Source: Alcaligenaceae bacterium
GTDB lineage: Bacteria > Pseudomonadota > Gammaproteobacteria > Burkholderiales > Burkholderiaceae_B
Direction of reading: 5' to 3'
Assembly: GCA_030538235.1 (NCBI GenBank)
Contig: JAUNUJ010000004.1
Coordinates: 1-64,000 of the forward strand
Length of the DNA stretch: 64,000 nucleotides
The position numbers were made by a program, and so were the translations under genes. The notes beneath the pieces are model-generated. The model saw nothing but the letters and a program-made list of their open reading frames with translations. It made no database searches and had not been told where the DNA came from. Positions 1 to 10,291 of the stretch are shown piece after piece. Within the stretch, counting starts at the first letter, position 1. Every line of letters starts with the position of its first letter.

Positions 1-1
1 T

Positions 2-2137
2 AAAAAGACCGTCGCTAAAAAGACCGCAGCCAAGAAAACTGTTGCTAAAACTGCGGTAACGAAACAGGCAGTAAGCAGCAATATCAACACAAGCACGGAA
101 GATTTTGAAGACGAATTCGATGGTGAATTATCTGATGACTTCGAAGGTGATTTTGTTGATGACTTCGATGATGCTGATGATATCGTTGATGATGATGTTG
201 ACGAGGATCTGGAAGATACTCGTGTTGCCGCCCCTAAGGGTCGTGCCTCAAAAGTTGCCAGAAAAACTCGCTCTACAAGAGGTGGCGGTGGGGGTGGTTC
301 GCGCACGGCTTCACCGGAGATGCTTGAGGAGCGTCGTACCCGTCTTAGACAGTTAATTAAACTGGGCAAGGATCGCGGTTACCTTACCTTTAGTGATATT
401 AATGACACTATGTCAGATGATTTGGTTGACACCGATGCCATGGAAAGTATCATTGGTACCTTCGATGAGATGGGGATTAAGGTCTACGATCAGGCGCCTA
501 GTGCCGAGGATTTACTACTCAGTGACTCCAACCCTATTAGCGATGATGATGACGTCGAGGATGAAGCAGAAGTTGCTTTGACCACGGTTGATTCTGATTT
601 TGGCCGTACGACTGACCCGGTTCGTATGTATATGCGCGAAATGGGTCAGATTAATCTACTCGATCGCGAGGGCGAGATTGAAATTGCCAAGCGCATTGAA
701 GACGGTTTGAAACATATGGTGATGGCCATCGCTACCTATCCCGCGACGATCGATGAGATTCTATCTTGTATCGCCAAGGTGCGCGAGGGTGAAGCCACGA
801 TTGACGACTTCGTTGATGGCCTGATTAACGAAGAGGGCGAGGACTATGCCGGTTCCGGAGTGACTGCAGAAGGTGAAGAAGCCCAAACCGGTGCGATGAG
901 TAGTAAGCAGATCGAGAATCTAGAGTTGCAGACCTTAGAGAAATTCGACAATATTCAAAACTGTCACCTAAAAATGCAGGCAGAGGTCAAGGCCGGCCGT
1001 ATCCGCTCAGATGTTTATTTGGAGCATCAAGCAAAAATGCTTGATGAGTTAATCGGTATTCGTTTTACTGCGAAAATGACTGAGGCGCTTTGTGATCAGT
1101 TACGTGACAAGATGCAAATCGTTCGTACATTAGAGCGTTCTATCTTGACCACTGTGGTTGATCGCGTGAATATGCCGCGTGCAGATTTTATTTCAACCTT
1201 CCACGGCAATGAAACCAATTTGGACTGGGTGCACGATCTTTTAGCTAAGAAACCGCCTTATGCTGAAGCCCTAGAGCGTGCTGTGCCTGATATTCAGGAT
1301 GATCAGAAGAAAATCCTCGAAATTGAAGACGAGATTCTGATGTCAGTTCAAGAGCTTAAGGAAATTAACCGTCGCATGGTCAATGGCGAAAATAAAGCCA
1401 AAAAAGCCAAGAGCGAGATGATTCAGGCCAACTTGCGACTGGTTATTTCTATCGCAAAAAAATACACTAATCGTGGTTTACAGTTCTTAGATCTAATCCA
1501 AGAGGGTAATATCGGTTTAATGAAGGCCGTCGATAAGTTCGAATACCGTCGTGGTTATAAGTTTTCGACCTATGCAACTTGGTGGATTCGTCAGGCGATT
1601 ACCCGCTCAATTGCGGACCAAGCGCGTACCATTCGTATTCCGGTTCATATGATTGAAACCATCAACAAAATGAATCGCATTACTCGTCAGATTCTTCAAG
1701 AAACTGGTGCAGAACCTGATCCGGCAACCATTGCAGTAAAAATGGATATCACTGAGGACAGAGTTCGCAAGATTCTGAAGATTGCCAAAGAGCCGATTTC
1801 TATGGAAACGCCTATAGGTGACGACGATGATTCACATTTAGGTGATTTCATTGAGGATACGACGACGATGTCTCCCGAAGAGGCATCGACTTACAAGTCA
1901 ATGCAGGAAGTATTCGACGAGGTGCTTAATTCCTTGACTGAGCGCGAGGGTAAGGTTCTCAGAATGCGTTTCGGTATCGGTTTAAGCTCAGACCAAACCT
2001 TGGAAGAGGTCGGTAAACAGTTTGATGTGACTCGGGAGCGTATTCGTCAGATTGAAGCTAAGGCATTACGTAAATTACGTCACCCTAGCCGCGCAGATAA
2101 GCTAAAGAGCTTCTTGGATAGCGATAGCTCGAACTAG
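2..2137 (+). CDS. rpoD: RNA polymerase primary sigma factor RpoD (5' end outside window)
   Basis: Housekeeping sigma factor that directs RNA polymerase to most promoters. The frame is open from base 2, so the gene starts upstream of the window; 711 codons are visible. The first ~20 visible residues are a Lys/Ala/Thr repeat ([16 protein letters not shown]), followed by a very acidic Asp/Glu stretch, then region 1.1 (from [14 protein letters not shown]), region 1.2 ([13 protein letters not shown]), the non-conserved insert, region 2 ([20 protein letters not shown], then [13 protein letters not shown] for -10 recognition), region 3 and region 4 with the helix-turn-helix ([20 protein letters not shown]). 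Basic N-terminal extensions are typical of betaproteobacterial RpoD. An ATG at 320 would remove the basic/acidic leader and is almost certainly internal. A strong terminator follows. Identity is certain; only the true start is unknown. Confidence 0.98.
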   Translation, partial: KKTVAKKTAAKKTVAKTAVTKQAVSSNINTSTEDFEDEFDGELSDDFEGDFVDDFDDADDIVDDDVDEDLEDTRVAAPKGRASKVARKTRSTRGGGGGGSRTASPEMLEERRTRLRQLIKLGKDRGYLTFSDINDTMSDDLVDTDAMESIIGTFDEMGIKVYDQAPSAEDLLLSDSNPISDDDDVEDEAEVALTTVDSDFGRTTDPVRMYMREMGQINLLDREGEIEIAKRIEDGLKHMVMAIATYPATIDEILSCIAKVREGEATIDDFVDGLINEEGEDYAGSGVTAEGEEAQTGAMSSKQIENLELQTLEKFDNIQNCHLKMQAEVKAGRIRSDVYLEHQAKMLDELIGIRFTAKMTEALCDQLRDKMQIVRTLERSILTTVVDRVNMPRADFISTFHGNETNLDWVHDLLAKKPPYAEALERAVPDIQDDQKKILEIEDEILMSVQELKEINRRMVNGENKAKKAKSEMIQANLRLVISIAKKYTNRGLQFLDLIQEGNIGLMKAVDKFEYRRGYKFSTYATWWIRQAITRSIADQARTIRIPVHMIETINKMNRITRQILQETGAEPDPATIAVKMDITEDRVRKILKIAKEPISMETPIGDDDDSHLGDFIEDTTTMSPEEASTYKSMQEVFDEVLNSLTEREGKVLRMRFGIGLSSDQTLEEVGKQFDVTRERIRQIEAKALRKLRHPSRADKLKSFLDSDSSN

Positions 2138-2178
2138 TTTAAAGTTCAACTAGTTGTTGGGCTTTATACTGATAGGAT

Positions 2179-2217
2179 AAAAGCCGAGTTTGAGCCAGCT
2201 CATAACTCGGCTTTTTT
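2179..2217 (+). terminator. Intrinsic terminator of rpoD
   Basis: A 12-bp perfect stem (2179-2190 with 2204-2215, AAAAGCCGAGTT arm) closes a 13-nt loop and runs into six T residues. It sits 42 bases after the rpoD stop and separates it from the ABC transporter genes. Confidence 0.9.
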
Positions 2218-2251
2218 ACGTTATGAATTGCTCGCATGAATAGAGATAAAT

Positions 2252-3268
2252 ATGACAACTAATCAAGACGTGGTAATGTCCATCAAAGGCATCAGTAAAT
2301 CCTATAACAATGGTTTTACCGCTTTAAAAGAAGTGAATCTGGATATTAATCGCGGTGAAATTTTGGCCTTATTGGGACCTAATGGTGCCGGTAAAACCAC
2401 ACTAATCGGAATTATTACTGGGCTAGTTAATGCCAGTAGTGGTCATGTCACCATGAATGGTTTGGATACTTTAAAGCATCAGCGTCAATTGCGTCAAAAA
2501 ATCGGTTTGGTGCCTCAGGAATTACTTACTGAATCTTTTGAAACGGTGATGAATACCATCAGATTTAGTCGCGGTTTATTCGGTTTGCCTCCTAATCCTG
2601 AGTTTATTGAAAAGCTACTTAAAGATTTATCGCTATGGGACAAGCGGGATAATCGCATCCTTAGTCTTTCCGGTGGCATGAAGCGCCGTGTATTGATTGC
2701 CAAAGCCCTAGTGCATGAGCCGGAGGTTCTTTTTCTTGATGAGCCAACCGCCGGCGTTGATGTGGAGCTTAGGCATGATTTATGGCGGATGGTCCGTCGT
2801 CTCTCTAAAGAAGAGGGTTTGACCGTGATTTTGACCACGCATTATATTGAAGAGGCTGAGGATATGGCGGATCGTATCGCCGTGATCAATGCCGGTGAAA
2901 TTATCTTAGTCGAAGAAAAACAAAGTCTAATGCAGCAACTAGGGAAAAAGTCACTACGTATTGAATTAAAAGATGCTTTAGTTGAATTGCCAAAAGTGCT
3001 TCAGGATTATCCAGTCGAGTTGGTCGATAATGGCCAAACCCTGCTTTATACCTATCATACAGATGGTGAAGCAAAGACCGATGGACATAGTTTATCGGAG
3101 TTGCTAGGGATGCTAACGGTTAAAGGCGTGGAAATTCTTGATCTGACGTCACAGAAAAGTAGTTTAGAAGAAATTTTCGTGTCTTTATTGGAGAGTCAAG
3201 CAGCACAATCGGCAACAATGCAGTCAACAACCAAAGCAACGAATCAAACAGCGGTAGTCGGAGAGTAA
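2252..3268 (+). CDS. ABC-2 type transporter ATP-binding protein (YadG-like)
   Basis: ATPase subunit of an exporter; 338 residues. Walker [10 protein letters not shown] is at residues 42-50, the ABC signature LSGGM at 139-143, Walker B with the catalytic Glu (LFLDEP) at about 160-165, and the H-loop His near 197. The C-terminal ~120 residues form the extra domain seen in ABC-2 exporters of the YadG/CcmA group and end in a low-complexity Gln/Thr/Ala tail. The permease gene starts 3 bases after the stop, so the two are co-translated. The substrate is unknown; E. coli YadGH, the nearest family I recognise, is itself poorly defined. The Shine-Dalgarno sequence is weak. Confidence 0.9.
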   Translation: MTTNQDVVMSIKGISKSYNNGFTALKEVNLDINRGEILALLGPNGAGKTTLIGIITGLVNASSGHVTMNGLDTLKHQRQLRQKIGLVPQELLTESFETVMNTIRFSRGLFGLPPNPEFIEKLLKDLSLWDKRDNRILSLSGGMKRRVLIAKALVHEPEVLFLDEPTAGVDVELRHDLWRMVRRLSKEEGLTVILTTHYIEEAEDMADRIAVINAGEIILVEEKQSLMQQLGKKSLRIELKDALVELPKVLQDYPVELVDNGQTLLYTYHTDGEAKTDGHSLSELLGMLTVKGVEILDLTSQKSSLEEIFVSLLESQAAQSATMQSTTKATNQTAVVGE

Positions 3269-3271
3269 ATC

Positions 3272-4033
3272 ATGAATTTTTTAGCCATTAGAGCGATTTA
3301 TCGTTTCGAAATGTCCCGTGCGTTGCGAACTTTCTGGCAGAGTATATTTTCTCCTGTCATCACGACTTCACTATATTTTGTGGTCTTCGGTGCGGCCATG
3401 GGTTCCAGGATCGGTGATATATCTGATATCAGCTATGGGGCTTTTATCGTACCCGGTTTATTGATGATGTCTTTACTGGGTCAGAGCGTGAGTAATGCGG
3501 CCTTTGGGATTTATATGCCGCGCTGGAATGGTTCTATTTATGAAGTGTTGTCCGCACCAATCAATGCCATTGAGATTATTATTGGCTATGTCGGTGCCGC
3601 GGCCAGTAAAAGTATTATTTTAGCGATTCTGATTTTGGCGACAGCGCGAATTTTTGTGGATTATCACATTCAACACCCGATATGGATGGTGGTGTTTTTA
3701 CTACTTACCGTGATTACTTTTAGTATGTTCGGATTTATCATCGGTTTATGGGCAGATAATTTTGAAAAGCTACAAGTGATTCCATTAATGATTCTGACGC
3801 CTTTGACTTTCTTGGGCGGTGCTTTTTATTCAATTGAGATGCTCCCCGGTATTTGGAAAAATATCGCCATGCTAAACCCGGTGGTTTATCTAATTAGTGG
3901 TTTTCGCTGGAGTTTTTATGGCATCTCTGATGTCAATCATTTGCTGAGTTTAGGGATTATTCTTGCCGTGCTTGCGGTCTGTGTTGTGCTGATTACGATC
4001 ATATTTAAAACCGGTTATCGATTAAGACCGTAG
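3272..4033 (+). CDS. ABC-2 type transporter permease (YadH-like)
   Basis: Inner-membrane permease partner of the preceding ATPase; 253 residues with about six hydrophobic segments in the ABC-2 pattern. The region [18 protein letters not shown] followed by a helix and [17 protein letters not shown] is the conserved ABC-2 core shared with E. coli YadH. Full length for the family (E. coli YadH is ~256 residues). Together with the ATPase it should make a homodimeric-type half transporter pair; substrate and direction (probably export) are inferred from family only. Confidence 0.9.
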   Translation: MNFLAIRAIYRFEMSRALRTFWQSIFSPVITTSLYFVVFGAAMGSRIGDISDISYGAFIVPGLLMMSLLGQSVSNAAFGIYMPRWNGSIYEVLSAPINAIEIIIGYVGAAASKSIILAILILATARIFVDYHIQHPIWMVVFLLLTVITFSMFGFIIGLWADNFEKLQVIPLMILTPLTFLGGAFYSIEMLPGIWKNIAMLNPVVYLISGFRWSFYGISDVNHLLSLGIILAVLAVCVVLITIIFKTGYRLRP

Positions 4034-4474
4034 TCGCTTTATCAGTGATTGCTATATTATTTGTTTGAAATTTAAACACGTTATACTGCTTAGGTTTTAG
4101 CGACTCCTGCTCATTCGAATTGTTAATACTGAGTATTTAAGCTACTGCCTTGTGGTTGTTATGTGAAAAAACCACTATCATATTAATAAACTTACTCTTG
4201 TTTCTCTTTGCAGTCTTCAGCCATATGTTTTTTGGTTAAGATATGAAAAATACTTTTCTATCTATCCGGAATGGTTTGTTTCTTTGCTTTTTAAAATTTG
4301 TCGACCTTTGCAAACATACTGTGGCTAGGAGATTCTTTACGACTTGTATTACTTTTTCGGTTCACTAATTAATGTGACTGTCTTGGTGTGCTGTTGTATC
4401 TGTTTTGCTATGTACTACAAACCAAGCAACAAACGGTCTAAAGACTTTAAGCAGGAGATTCAAGAAGATAATGA
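4034..4474. other. Gene-poor intergenic stretch between the ABC exporter and lysS
   Basis: About 440 AT-rich bases with frequent stops in all frames. No RNA gene was recognised. The only reading frame of note (open from 4329, stop 4521-4523) encodes a hydrophobic stretch followed by a charged tail but lacks a convincing start and runs through the terminator hairpin, so it is not called. A hairpin with a U-tract on the plus strand ends the interval, which leaves open a short plus-strand transcript or simply read-through from the ABC genes. Confidence 0.6.
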
Positions 4475-4523
4475 ACAAAGCCGGTATCAGATGAACCTCT
4501 ATCTACCGGCTTTGTTTTATTGA
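4475..4523. terminator. Intrinsic terminator between ABC exporter and lysS
   Basis: A 12-bp perfect stem (4475-4486 with 4504-4515; arm ACAAAGCCGGTA) with a 17-nt loop. The plus-strand side runs into TTTATT; the minus-strand side has no U-tract. It may serve lysS on the minus strand as a simple hairpin, but its best orientation is plus. Confidence 0.7.
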
Positions 4524-4531
4524 TATTAAAT

Positions 4532-6085
4532 TTATTTAATATCTTCTTCCTTGCGTAAGTGAGGAAAGAGCAGTACGTCACGGATACTCGCACTGTCAGT
4601 CAACAGCATCATCAAGCGATCAATACCGATACCGCAGCCACCGGTAGGGGCCATACCGTACTCCAGCGCGCGAATATAGTCAGCGTCGTAGAACATGGCT
4701 TCTTCGTCACCGGCGTCTTTCGCTTCTACTTGTGCCAAGAAGCGTTGAGCCTGGTCTTCAGGGTCATTTAACTCCGAGAAGCCGTTAGCCATTTCGCGTC
4801 CGGTAATAAACAACTCAAAACGTTCGGTAATCTCAGGATGATCATCTGAGGCACGAGACAAGGGTGAAACCTCAGCAGGGTAGTCAATGATAAAGGTTGG
4901 ATTCCATAATTTACTTTCAGCCGTTTCTTCAAAAAGGGCTAATTGCAAGGCGCCCAAACCGGCACGACCTAAGACAGGACCGTCTGCTTCGGCACCTAGG
5001 AATTTTCTGAGTTCTTCACGGACAAAGCTTTCATCGTGTAATTGCGACTCGCTGTATTGTGGCGCATGTTTCATGATGGCCTCAACAATGGTTAATCGCT
5101 CAAAAGGCTTTGATAAGTCCAACTCTTGACCCTGATATTCAAGTACTTGAGTGCCTAAGGTGCGCTCAGCAACTTCACGAATAACATACTCAGTGAATTC
5201 CATCACCCAACGGTAATCACGATAAGCAGCGTAGAACTCCATCATCGTGAATTCCGGGTTATGGCGTGGACTCACACCCTCGTTACGGAAGTTTCTGTTG
5301 ACCTCAAAAACACGGTCAAAACCACCGACAATTAAGCGCTTTAAATATAACTCCGGTGCAATACGTAAGTACATGTCCATATCTAGCGCATTGTGGTGGG
5401 TAATAAATGGCTTAGCGGCGGCGCCCCCGGGTATGGGTTGCAACATCGGCGTTTCGACTTCCATGAACTCATGCTCGGACATAATCTGACGTAAGGCATT
5501 CATGGCTTTGCTGCGCGTCTGAAACGTCTGACGCGTTTGCTCATTCATAATCAAATCAACATAGCGTTGACGGTAGCGAATTTCCTGATCGGATAAACCA
5601 TGGAATTTGTCAGGAAGAGGGCGCAAAGATTTTGAGATAAGACGTAAAGAGTTGGCGTGGATCGATAATTCACCGCGATTGGTTTTAAATATACGACCTT
5701 CTACAGCCAAAATATCGCCAATATCCATGTGTTTGAAGTCCTCGTAAACTTCTTCACCGATGGCTTTTTTGTCGAGGTAAATCTGAATACGACCACTGCT
5801 GTCTTGCAGAGTTGCAAAACTGGCTTTACCCATCACCCGTTTGAGCATCATACGGCCGGCAATTTTGGCCGGAATTTCCTGAGGATCGAGCGTTGCTTTA
5901 TCTAAATCATTGTATTTAGCATGTAAGTCGGCTGCCTTGTCCTCGGGCACAAAATCATTTGGGTAGGCTTGACCCCTTGTGCGGATTTGAGTTAATTTAT
6001 TACGACGCTCTGCAATTAAATGGTTTTCATCAACGGCAATGCCTTCAGCTTGTTCAGCTGCTGTGTTCTGTTCTTGTTCTGACAT
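4532..6085 (-). CDS. lysS: Lysyl-tRNA synthetase, class II
   Basis: Charges tRNA-Lys with lysine in the cytoplasm. 517 residues, the normal length. The N-terminal OB-fold anticodon-binding domain (about 70-180) includes [19 protein letters not shown]; the class II catalytic core has motif 2 ([20 protein letters not shown]) and motif 3 ([14 protein letters not shown]). The ATG lies 2 bases after the prfB stop, with AAGGAA overlapping the end of prfB, so the two genes form the prfB-lysS operon also found in E. coli and Xanthomonas. No unusual features. Confidence 0.98.
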   Translation of the reverse strand: MSEQEQNTAAEQAEGIAVDENHLIAERRNKLTQIRTRGQAYPNDFVPEDKAADLHAKYNDLDKATLDPQEIPAKIAGRMMLKRVMGKASFATLQDSSGRIQIYLDKKAIGEEVYEDFKHMDIGDILAVEGRIFKTNRGELSIHANSLRLISKSLRPLPDKFHGLSDQEIRYRQRYVDLIMNEQTRQTFQTRSKAMNALRQIMSEHEFMEVETPMLQPIPGGAAAKPFITHHNALDMDMYLRIAPELYLKRLIVGGFDRVFEVNRNFRNEGVSPRHNPEFTMMEFYAAYRDYRWVMEFTEYVIREVAERTLGTQVLEYQGQELDLSKPFERLTIVEAIMKHAPQYSESQLHDESFVREELRKFLGAEADGPVLGRAGLGALQLALFEETAESKLWNPTFIIDYPAEVSPLSRASDDHPEITERFELFITGREMANGFSELNDPEDQAQRFLAQVEAKDAGDEEAMFYDADYIRALEYGMAPTGGCGIGIDRLMMLLTDSASIRDVLLFPHLRKEEDIK

Positions 6086-6087
6086 AA

Positions 6088-7192
6088 TTAAATTCCTTGT
6101 TTTAGGCTGGCCTCAATAAAGATATCTAAATCCCCATCCAGCACTTTCTGTGTATTTGAAACCTCAACACTGGTGCGTAAATCCTTGATACGGCTTTGAT
6201 CCAAGACGTATGAACGAATCTGATTGCCCCAGCCCACGTCACTTTTAGCATCTTCAACCGCCTGCAATTCACTTTGACGCTTACGCATTTCAAATTCGTA
6301 GAGCTTGGAGCGAAGCATCGACATGGCTTCAGCCTTGTTACGGTGTTGCGAACGATCGTTTTGACATTGCACCACAATGCCGGTGGGATTATGCGTAATG
6401 CGTACCGCCGAGTCGGTTCTATTAACGTGTTGACCACCGGCACCACTGGCACGGAAGGTATCAATACGTAGGTCGGCTGGATTGATTTCTACCTCAATGG
6501 AGTCATCAATTTCCGGGTAAACATAGACGCTAGCAAAGGAGGTGTGTCGTCCTTGTGCCGAGTCAAAGGGGCTTTTGCGGACTAAACGATGAACCCCTGA
6601 TTCAGTTCTTAGAAAACCGTAGGCGTATTCACCCTCGATTTTAAGGGTAGCGGATTTAATACCGGCAACATCACCATCGGATTCTTCCAGAATTTCAACT
6701 TTGAAGTCCTTGTTTTCACAATATCTTAAATACTGACGTAATAGCATGGAGGCCCAGTCTTGGGCTTCAGTTCCGCCGGCACCGGCCTGTATATCGAGGA
6801 AACAGTTTAATGGATCGGCTGGATTTGAGAACATGCGTCTGAATTCGAAGTCCTCAATCGTTTTGGCGTATCCGGCGATACTTTCTTCGAGGGCAGCGAA
6901 GGCCTCCTCGTCATTTTCATCAATAATCAATTCAAGTAGCTCTCGGCTATCTTGTAAATTGATTTTGAGCTCGTCTAATACTAAGACCACATCGTCTAAG
7001 CTTTTCTTTTCTTTGCCAATGGCTTGTGCTTGTTCTGGATTATTCCAGAGGTCAGGATTCTCGAGCTCTAAATTAACGACTTGTAAGCGTTGCCACTTAC
7101 TGTCATAGTCAAAGATACCCCCTTAGGCCATCTTCGCGCTCAATTAAATCTTGAATATCAGCAGCCAAACTATTTTGCTTTTCGGCTTCCAT
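6088..7192 (-). CDS. prfB: Peptide chain release factor 2, with programmed +1 frameshift
   Basis: Recognises UGA and UAA stop codons and releases the peptide. A 27-codon first frame runs from ATG (7192-7190) to CTT (7114-7112), followed by an in-frame TGA (7111-7109). The motif AGGGGGTATCTTTGAC, with its internal Shine-Dalgarno, matches the classical prfB frameshift site. Skipping the T at 7111 continues as GAC and gives 367 residues, close to the E. coli length. The SPF-type anticodon-mimic motif (KSPFDSAQG) and the catalytic GGQ (SGAGGQHVN) are present. AAAGGAA precedes the start. The site makes expression autoregulated by RF2 level. lysS follows immediately. Confidence 0.97.
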
Positions 7193-7289
7193 GAATTATT
7201 CCTTTAAATATAAAATATATGATAGTTTGTTAACCCTATATTTTACAAGGTTTTAACTATTTTTGGGTAAATTAGAGGGCTTTTATACC

Positions 7290-7436
7290 CTAAGGATTGG
7301 GTGCGGTCGATATATTGCGATAGGCGCCACCCACGGTTCCTACCATCTCATCAAGAGCGCCGGTAGGATTAGGGTGAGCACAGGCTGAAATTAGGCAAAT
7401 AAGTCCAAGCCATAGTGGAGTACAGAGTTTTTTCAT
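7290..7436 (-). CDS. Small predicted lipoprotein (48 aa)
   Basis: A 48-residue reading frame too short for usual gene calling. It starts MKKLCTPLWLGLICLISACA: two lysines, a hydrophobic stretch and a lipobox ISAC with the lipidation Cys at residue 19, leaving a ~30-residue mature part rich in Gly, Pro and Ala (GALDEMVGTVGGAYRNIS). It begins 36 bases after the recJ stop on the same strand and ends 97 bases before the prfB start, so it is probably in the recJ transcript. The Shine-Dalgarno is weak. I do not recognise the family; entericidin-like or other small envelope lipoproteins are the nearest idea, from architecture only. Confidence 0.6.
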   Translation of the reverse strand: MKKLCTPLWLGLICLISACAHPNPTGALDEMVGTVGGAYRNISTAPNP

Positions 7437-7472
7437 TTATGTGTTTTGCCTAAAGTCTACAAGGCTAAATGG

Positions 7473-9215
7473 TTAGGAATGCGTGGGATCAAATGCTTCC
7501 GCATGTCGTACCATGAATTGTACATTGACTTGACCATTCCATTCATTAGCCTTTAGCTCATATACAACATGGGCCATGTCAGGTAAAGGTTCTTTGTGGT
7601 TAAACCAGATGGCATCATAGAGGACTTGGTCTTTTTCTAACTGTAATTTTAGATGTTTGTCTTTGAGAATACGTTGTGAACGCACAATAAAGACATCATT
7701 AAAGCTGGGTGGCGGAAAGCCTGCACCCCAAACCTGCTCTTCCAGTAAATAAGCCATACGAGTTGTTGCATGGGTGTTGGGCAGGGAGCCGTCAGTTTCA
7801 ATTACGGAGTCAAAGCTGCTTTTATCCGTCATGTTTATAATCGCTTCATGCAAAGCCTCTTTGAAGCTATCCAGACTTTCCTTGTGGATACTGAGACCTG
7901 CCGCCATCGCGTGACCGCCAAATTTTAAAATCATGCCTGGGTGGCGTTTAGAGACTAAATCCAGCACATCACGTAAATGTACATCCGGAATCGAGCGTCC
8001 GGAGCCACGAATTTCGCCATTGTCGGCCGGCGCAAAAGCAATCACGGGGCGCCAAAACTTTTCTTTTAAGCGTGAGGCCACGATACCGACCACGCCTTGA
8101 TGCCATTCATCTTCATAAACACAGATAGCTGCTTGTGGTTGTAGGTTTTGTTCTTGTTCCAGAGCCAGGGTTTCAAGTGCCTGTTCGCTCATTTCGTGTT
8201 CGATATGACGGCGTTGTTGGTTAATTTTGTCCAACTCTTCGGCTAATTGCATGGCTTCACTTTCGTCGTCCGTAATTAGGCAACGAATACCAATGCTCAT
8301 ATCCGCTAGGCGACCGGCTGCATTAATTCTGGGACCAATTCTAAAACCCAGATCACTCGCACTGGCACTACTAAAATTAGTACCCGACACCGCAAAGAGG
8401 GCACGAATACCGGGGCGCATCAAGCCCTTGCGCATACGCTCCAAGCCTTGAGTAACTAGAATTCGGTTATTGGCATCTAGCTTAACCACATCGGCTACCG
8501 TGCCTAGAGCCACTAAATCGGCTAGGGTATCAAGGCGGGGTTGGTTGCTATCATCAAAGCGACCGCGTTGCTTAAACTCGGCACGCAAAGCCATTAGCAA
8601 ATAATACATCACACCCACCCCAGCAAGATTCTTTGAAGGAAAATTACAATCCGCTTGGTTGGGGTTAACAATGGCTAGAGCCTCAGGTAATTCATCGCCC
8701 GGCAAGTGATGATCGGTCACGATAACATCAATGCCATGCTGCTTAGCGTATTTGACCCCCTCGACACTGGCAATGCCATTGTCAACAGTGATAATTAAAT
8801 CAGGAACTAGAGTAGAGCGTTCTAGTATCAGATCAATCACTTCGGGCGACAGACCGTAACCGGTTTCAAAGCGATTAGGTACCATGAAATCGACCTCGGC
8901 GCCCATCGCTCTGAGACCGCAAATGGCGACTGCGCAAGCAGTTGCACCATCACAATCGTAGTCGGCGACGATTAATAAGCGTTGCTTTTGTTCAATCGCA
9001 TCGGCTAAGAGTTTTGCCGCTTGTTGATTCTGCGTGAGCTGCTTGGGGTGAATAAGACGATTCCAACGATAGTCAGTTTGCTCCGCTGTTCGCACGCCAC
9101 GAGCGGCAAATAAACGCGCAAGAAGAGGATGGATGCCACTGTCTTCTAGAGTTTTTGAGATCTCAGTTACTAAGGGACGGGTTTTGATTATGACTGATGC
9201 CACCATGATTTCCAA
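7473..9215 (-). CDS. recJ: Single-stranded-DNA-specific exonuclease RecJ
   Basis: 5'-3' single-strand DNA exonuclease of recombination and mismatch repair. 580 residues, usual length. DHH phosphoesterase motifs are visible: VADYDCDGATA (metal-binding Asp cluster), DLIITVDNGI, and TDHHLPGD; the DHHA1 domain carries GGHAMAAGLSI, followed by the C-terminal OB-type domain. The longest start (9215) overlaps the upstream gene by 28 bases; an ATG at 9206 is an equally plausible start. recJ next to an RpfE-like gene and prfB-lysS reproduces the arrangement known from the Xanthomonas rpf region. Confidence 0.96.
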   Translation of the reverse strand: MEIMVASVIIKTRPLVTEISKTLEDSGIHPLLARLFAARGVRTAEQTDYRWNRLIHPKQLTQNQQAAKLLADAIEQKQRLLIVADYDCDGATACAVAICGLRAMGAEVDFMVPNRFETGYGLSPEVIDLILERSTLVPDLIITVDNGIASVEGVKYAKQHGIDVIVTDHHLPGDELPEALAIVNPNQADCNFPSKNLAGVGVMYYLLMALRAEFKQRGRFDDSNQPRLDTLADLVALGTVADVVKLDANNRILVTQGLERMRKGLMRPGIRALFAVSGTNFSSASASDLGFRIGPRINAAGRLADMSIGIRCLITDDESEAMQLAEELDKINQQRRHIEHEMSEQALETLALEQEQNLQPQAAICVYEDEWHQGVVGIVASRLKEKFWRPVIAFAPADNGEIRGSGRSIPDVHLRDVLDLVSKRHPGMILKFGGHAMAAGLSIHKESLDSFKEALHEAIINMTDKSSFDSVIETDGSLPNTHATTRMAYLLEEQVWGAGFPPPSFNDVFIVRSQRILKDKHLKLQLEKDQVLYDAIWFNHKEPLPDMAHVVYELKANEWNGQVNVQFMVRHAEAFDPTHS

Positions 9216-10252
9216 TCGGTAGAATTTTTAAAATTGTTGACTGTGCGCTGCCAGAAACTTAAGGGCTCTAGCTTAATTAATTGATCGTAACCGGCCAATA
9301 AAAAAGAAGGCTCTTTTTTTGTATTCTGAGCTTGATTTTGACCACGGTAGAAAATGTCCGGATGAGGCTCGCTTTCTTCCTGTCCCGGTTTTAAACTATT
9401 AAAAGGATTGTTAGCTCTGGCAGCGGCCTCGGCACGGGCTTGATGATATTGCGGACTTTGAATGGTTTTGATATCTTTTTCCAGTTGTGGGAGCAAATCT
9501 AACCAGCGTCCCCAGTCCTCATTGCGGTAAGCTTGTTCCAGTGTACTAATAATGGCATAAGGATAACTCGGTTGAGCCTCTATCTGTTTGGGATGAGCAC
9601 CACCATAAATCCACGGGCTATTGATTTCTCGCAAACCCTGTTCTTTGCGCGTCTGATTGACCGGATGCTCATGCCAGAGCATCTGCACTTCGTTTAGTAA
9701 TTGGCGCAATGCCTGATTACTCTCTTCTTTGGGCCAGTAATCATGAAGGGCTTGATAAGATAGGAGGTTTGGTGAAGAAATATTGTGAACCAAGGATTGT
9801 GGCAGTGAGATAACCCAGTGGTCGACATTAATCGCGATTAATTTAATTTTTTTATCGGCGAATAAATATTTGACCGCCTCAAATAATGCTAAGCTTTGCT
9901 CTTTAGTTATCTGCAACTCATGACTCGGGAACAAGCGTGTGCTTTGGAAGTCTATGTGAATATTGCACAATGCTAAAGTGTAAATGCCGTGATTATCTTC
10001 GATCTTTTTGTTTTGATAATCCAGTGCAGGGATTGCATCGACATAGCGTTGGCCGGCGGTGGGGCTAAACTCTTGTTGTTGTACTCGATAATACTCGGCA
10101 GGCGTGCAGCCGATAAGCTCACTGTCCAATTGGTGTAGAGTTGCTTTGTGTTGTTGCAGGCGTTTAATAAAGGCTGAGTCCTGAGGGATTTCCTTGATGA
10201 GGGCCTCAGCAATGCGTTTAGGTGGCAGTGCACCGGTAATTAAAATTTCCAT
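9188..10252 (-). CDS. RpfE-like / phosphoglycerate-mutase-superfamily-like hypothetical protein
   Basis: 354-residue soluble protein without signal peptide or membrane segments. It belongs, by position and general character, to the poorly studied group annotated RpfE or cofactor-independent phosphoglycerate mutase-like, found beside recJ in beta- and gamma-proteobacteria such as Xanthomonas. Visible stretches include DHWVISLPQ, SPWIYGGAHP and WGRWLDLLPQLE. No classical catalytic motif of a phosphoglycerate mutase could be pointed to. Its 3' end overlaps recJ, so the two are co-transcribed. It is divergent from lolC with only 39 bases between the starts. The biochemical role is unknown. Confidence 0.6.
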   Translation of the reverse strand: MEILITGALPPKRIAEALIKEIPQDSAFIKRLQQHKATLHQLDSELIGCTPAEYYRVQQQEFSPTAGQRYVDAIPALDYQNKKIEDNHGIYTLALCNIHIDFQSTRLFPSHELQITKEQSLALFEAVKYLFADKKIKLIAINVDHWVISLPQSLVHNISSPNLLSYQALHDYWPKEESNQALRQLLNEVQMLWHEHPVNQTRKEQGLREINSPWIYGGAHPKQIEAQPSYPYAIISTLEQAYRNEDWGRWLDLLPQLEKDIKTIQSPQYHQARAEAAARANNPFNSLKPGQEESEPHPDIFYRGQNQAQNTKKEPSFLLAGYDQLIKLEPLSFWQRTVNNFKNSTDWKSWWHQS

Positions 10253-10291
10253 CGTAATATTGTAATAGTTAACGCAGTTTAAAGGTTTAAA

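Noticed and set aside
4329-4523. Frame with a hydrophobic stretch and charged tail, vaguely CcoQ-like
   Set aside because: No convincing start codon, its stop lies past the terminator stem, and no cytochrome oxidase genes are nearby. Kept only as a finding about the gap.
6126-6464. Minus-strand 112-codon frame overlapping prfB, and similar long shadow frames inside spoT, hemW and leuC
   Set aside because: They lie entirely within well-identified genes in other frames, lack ribosome-binding sites and read as low-complexity shadow translations.
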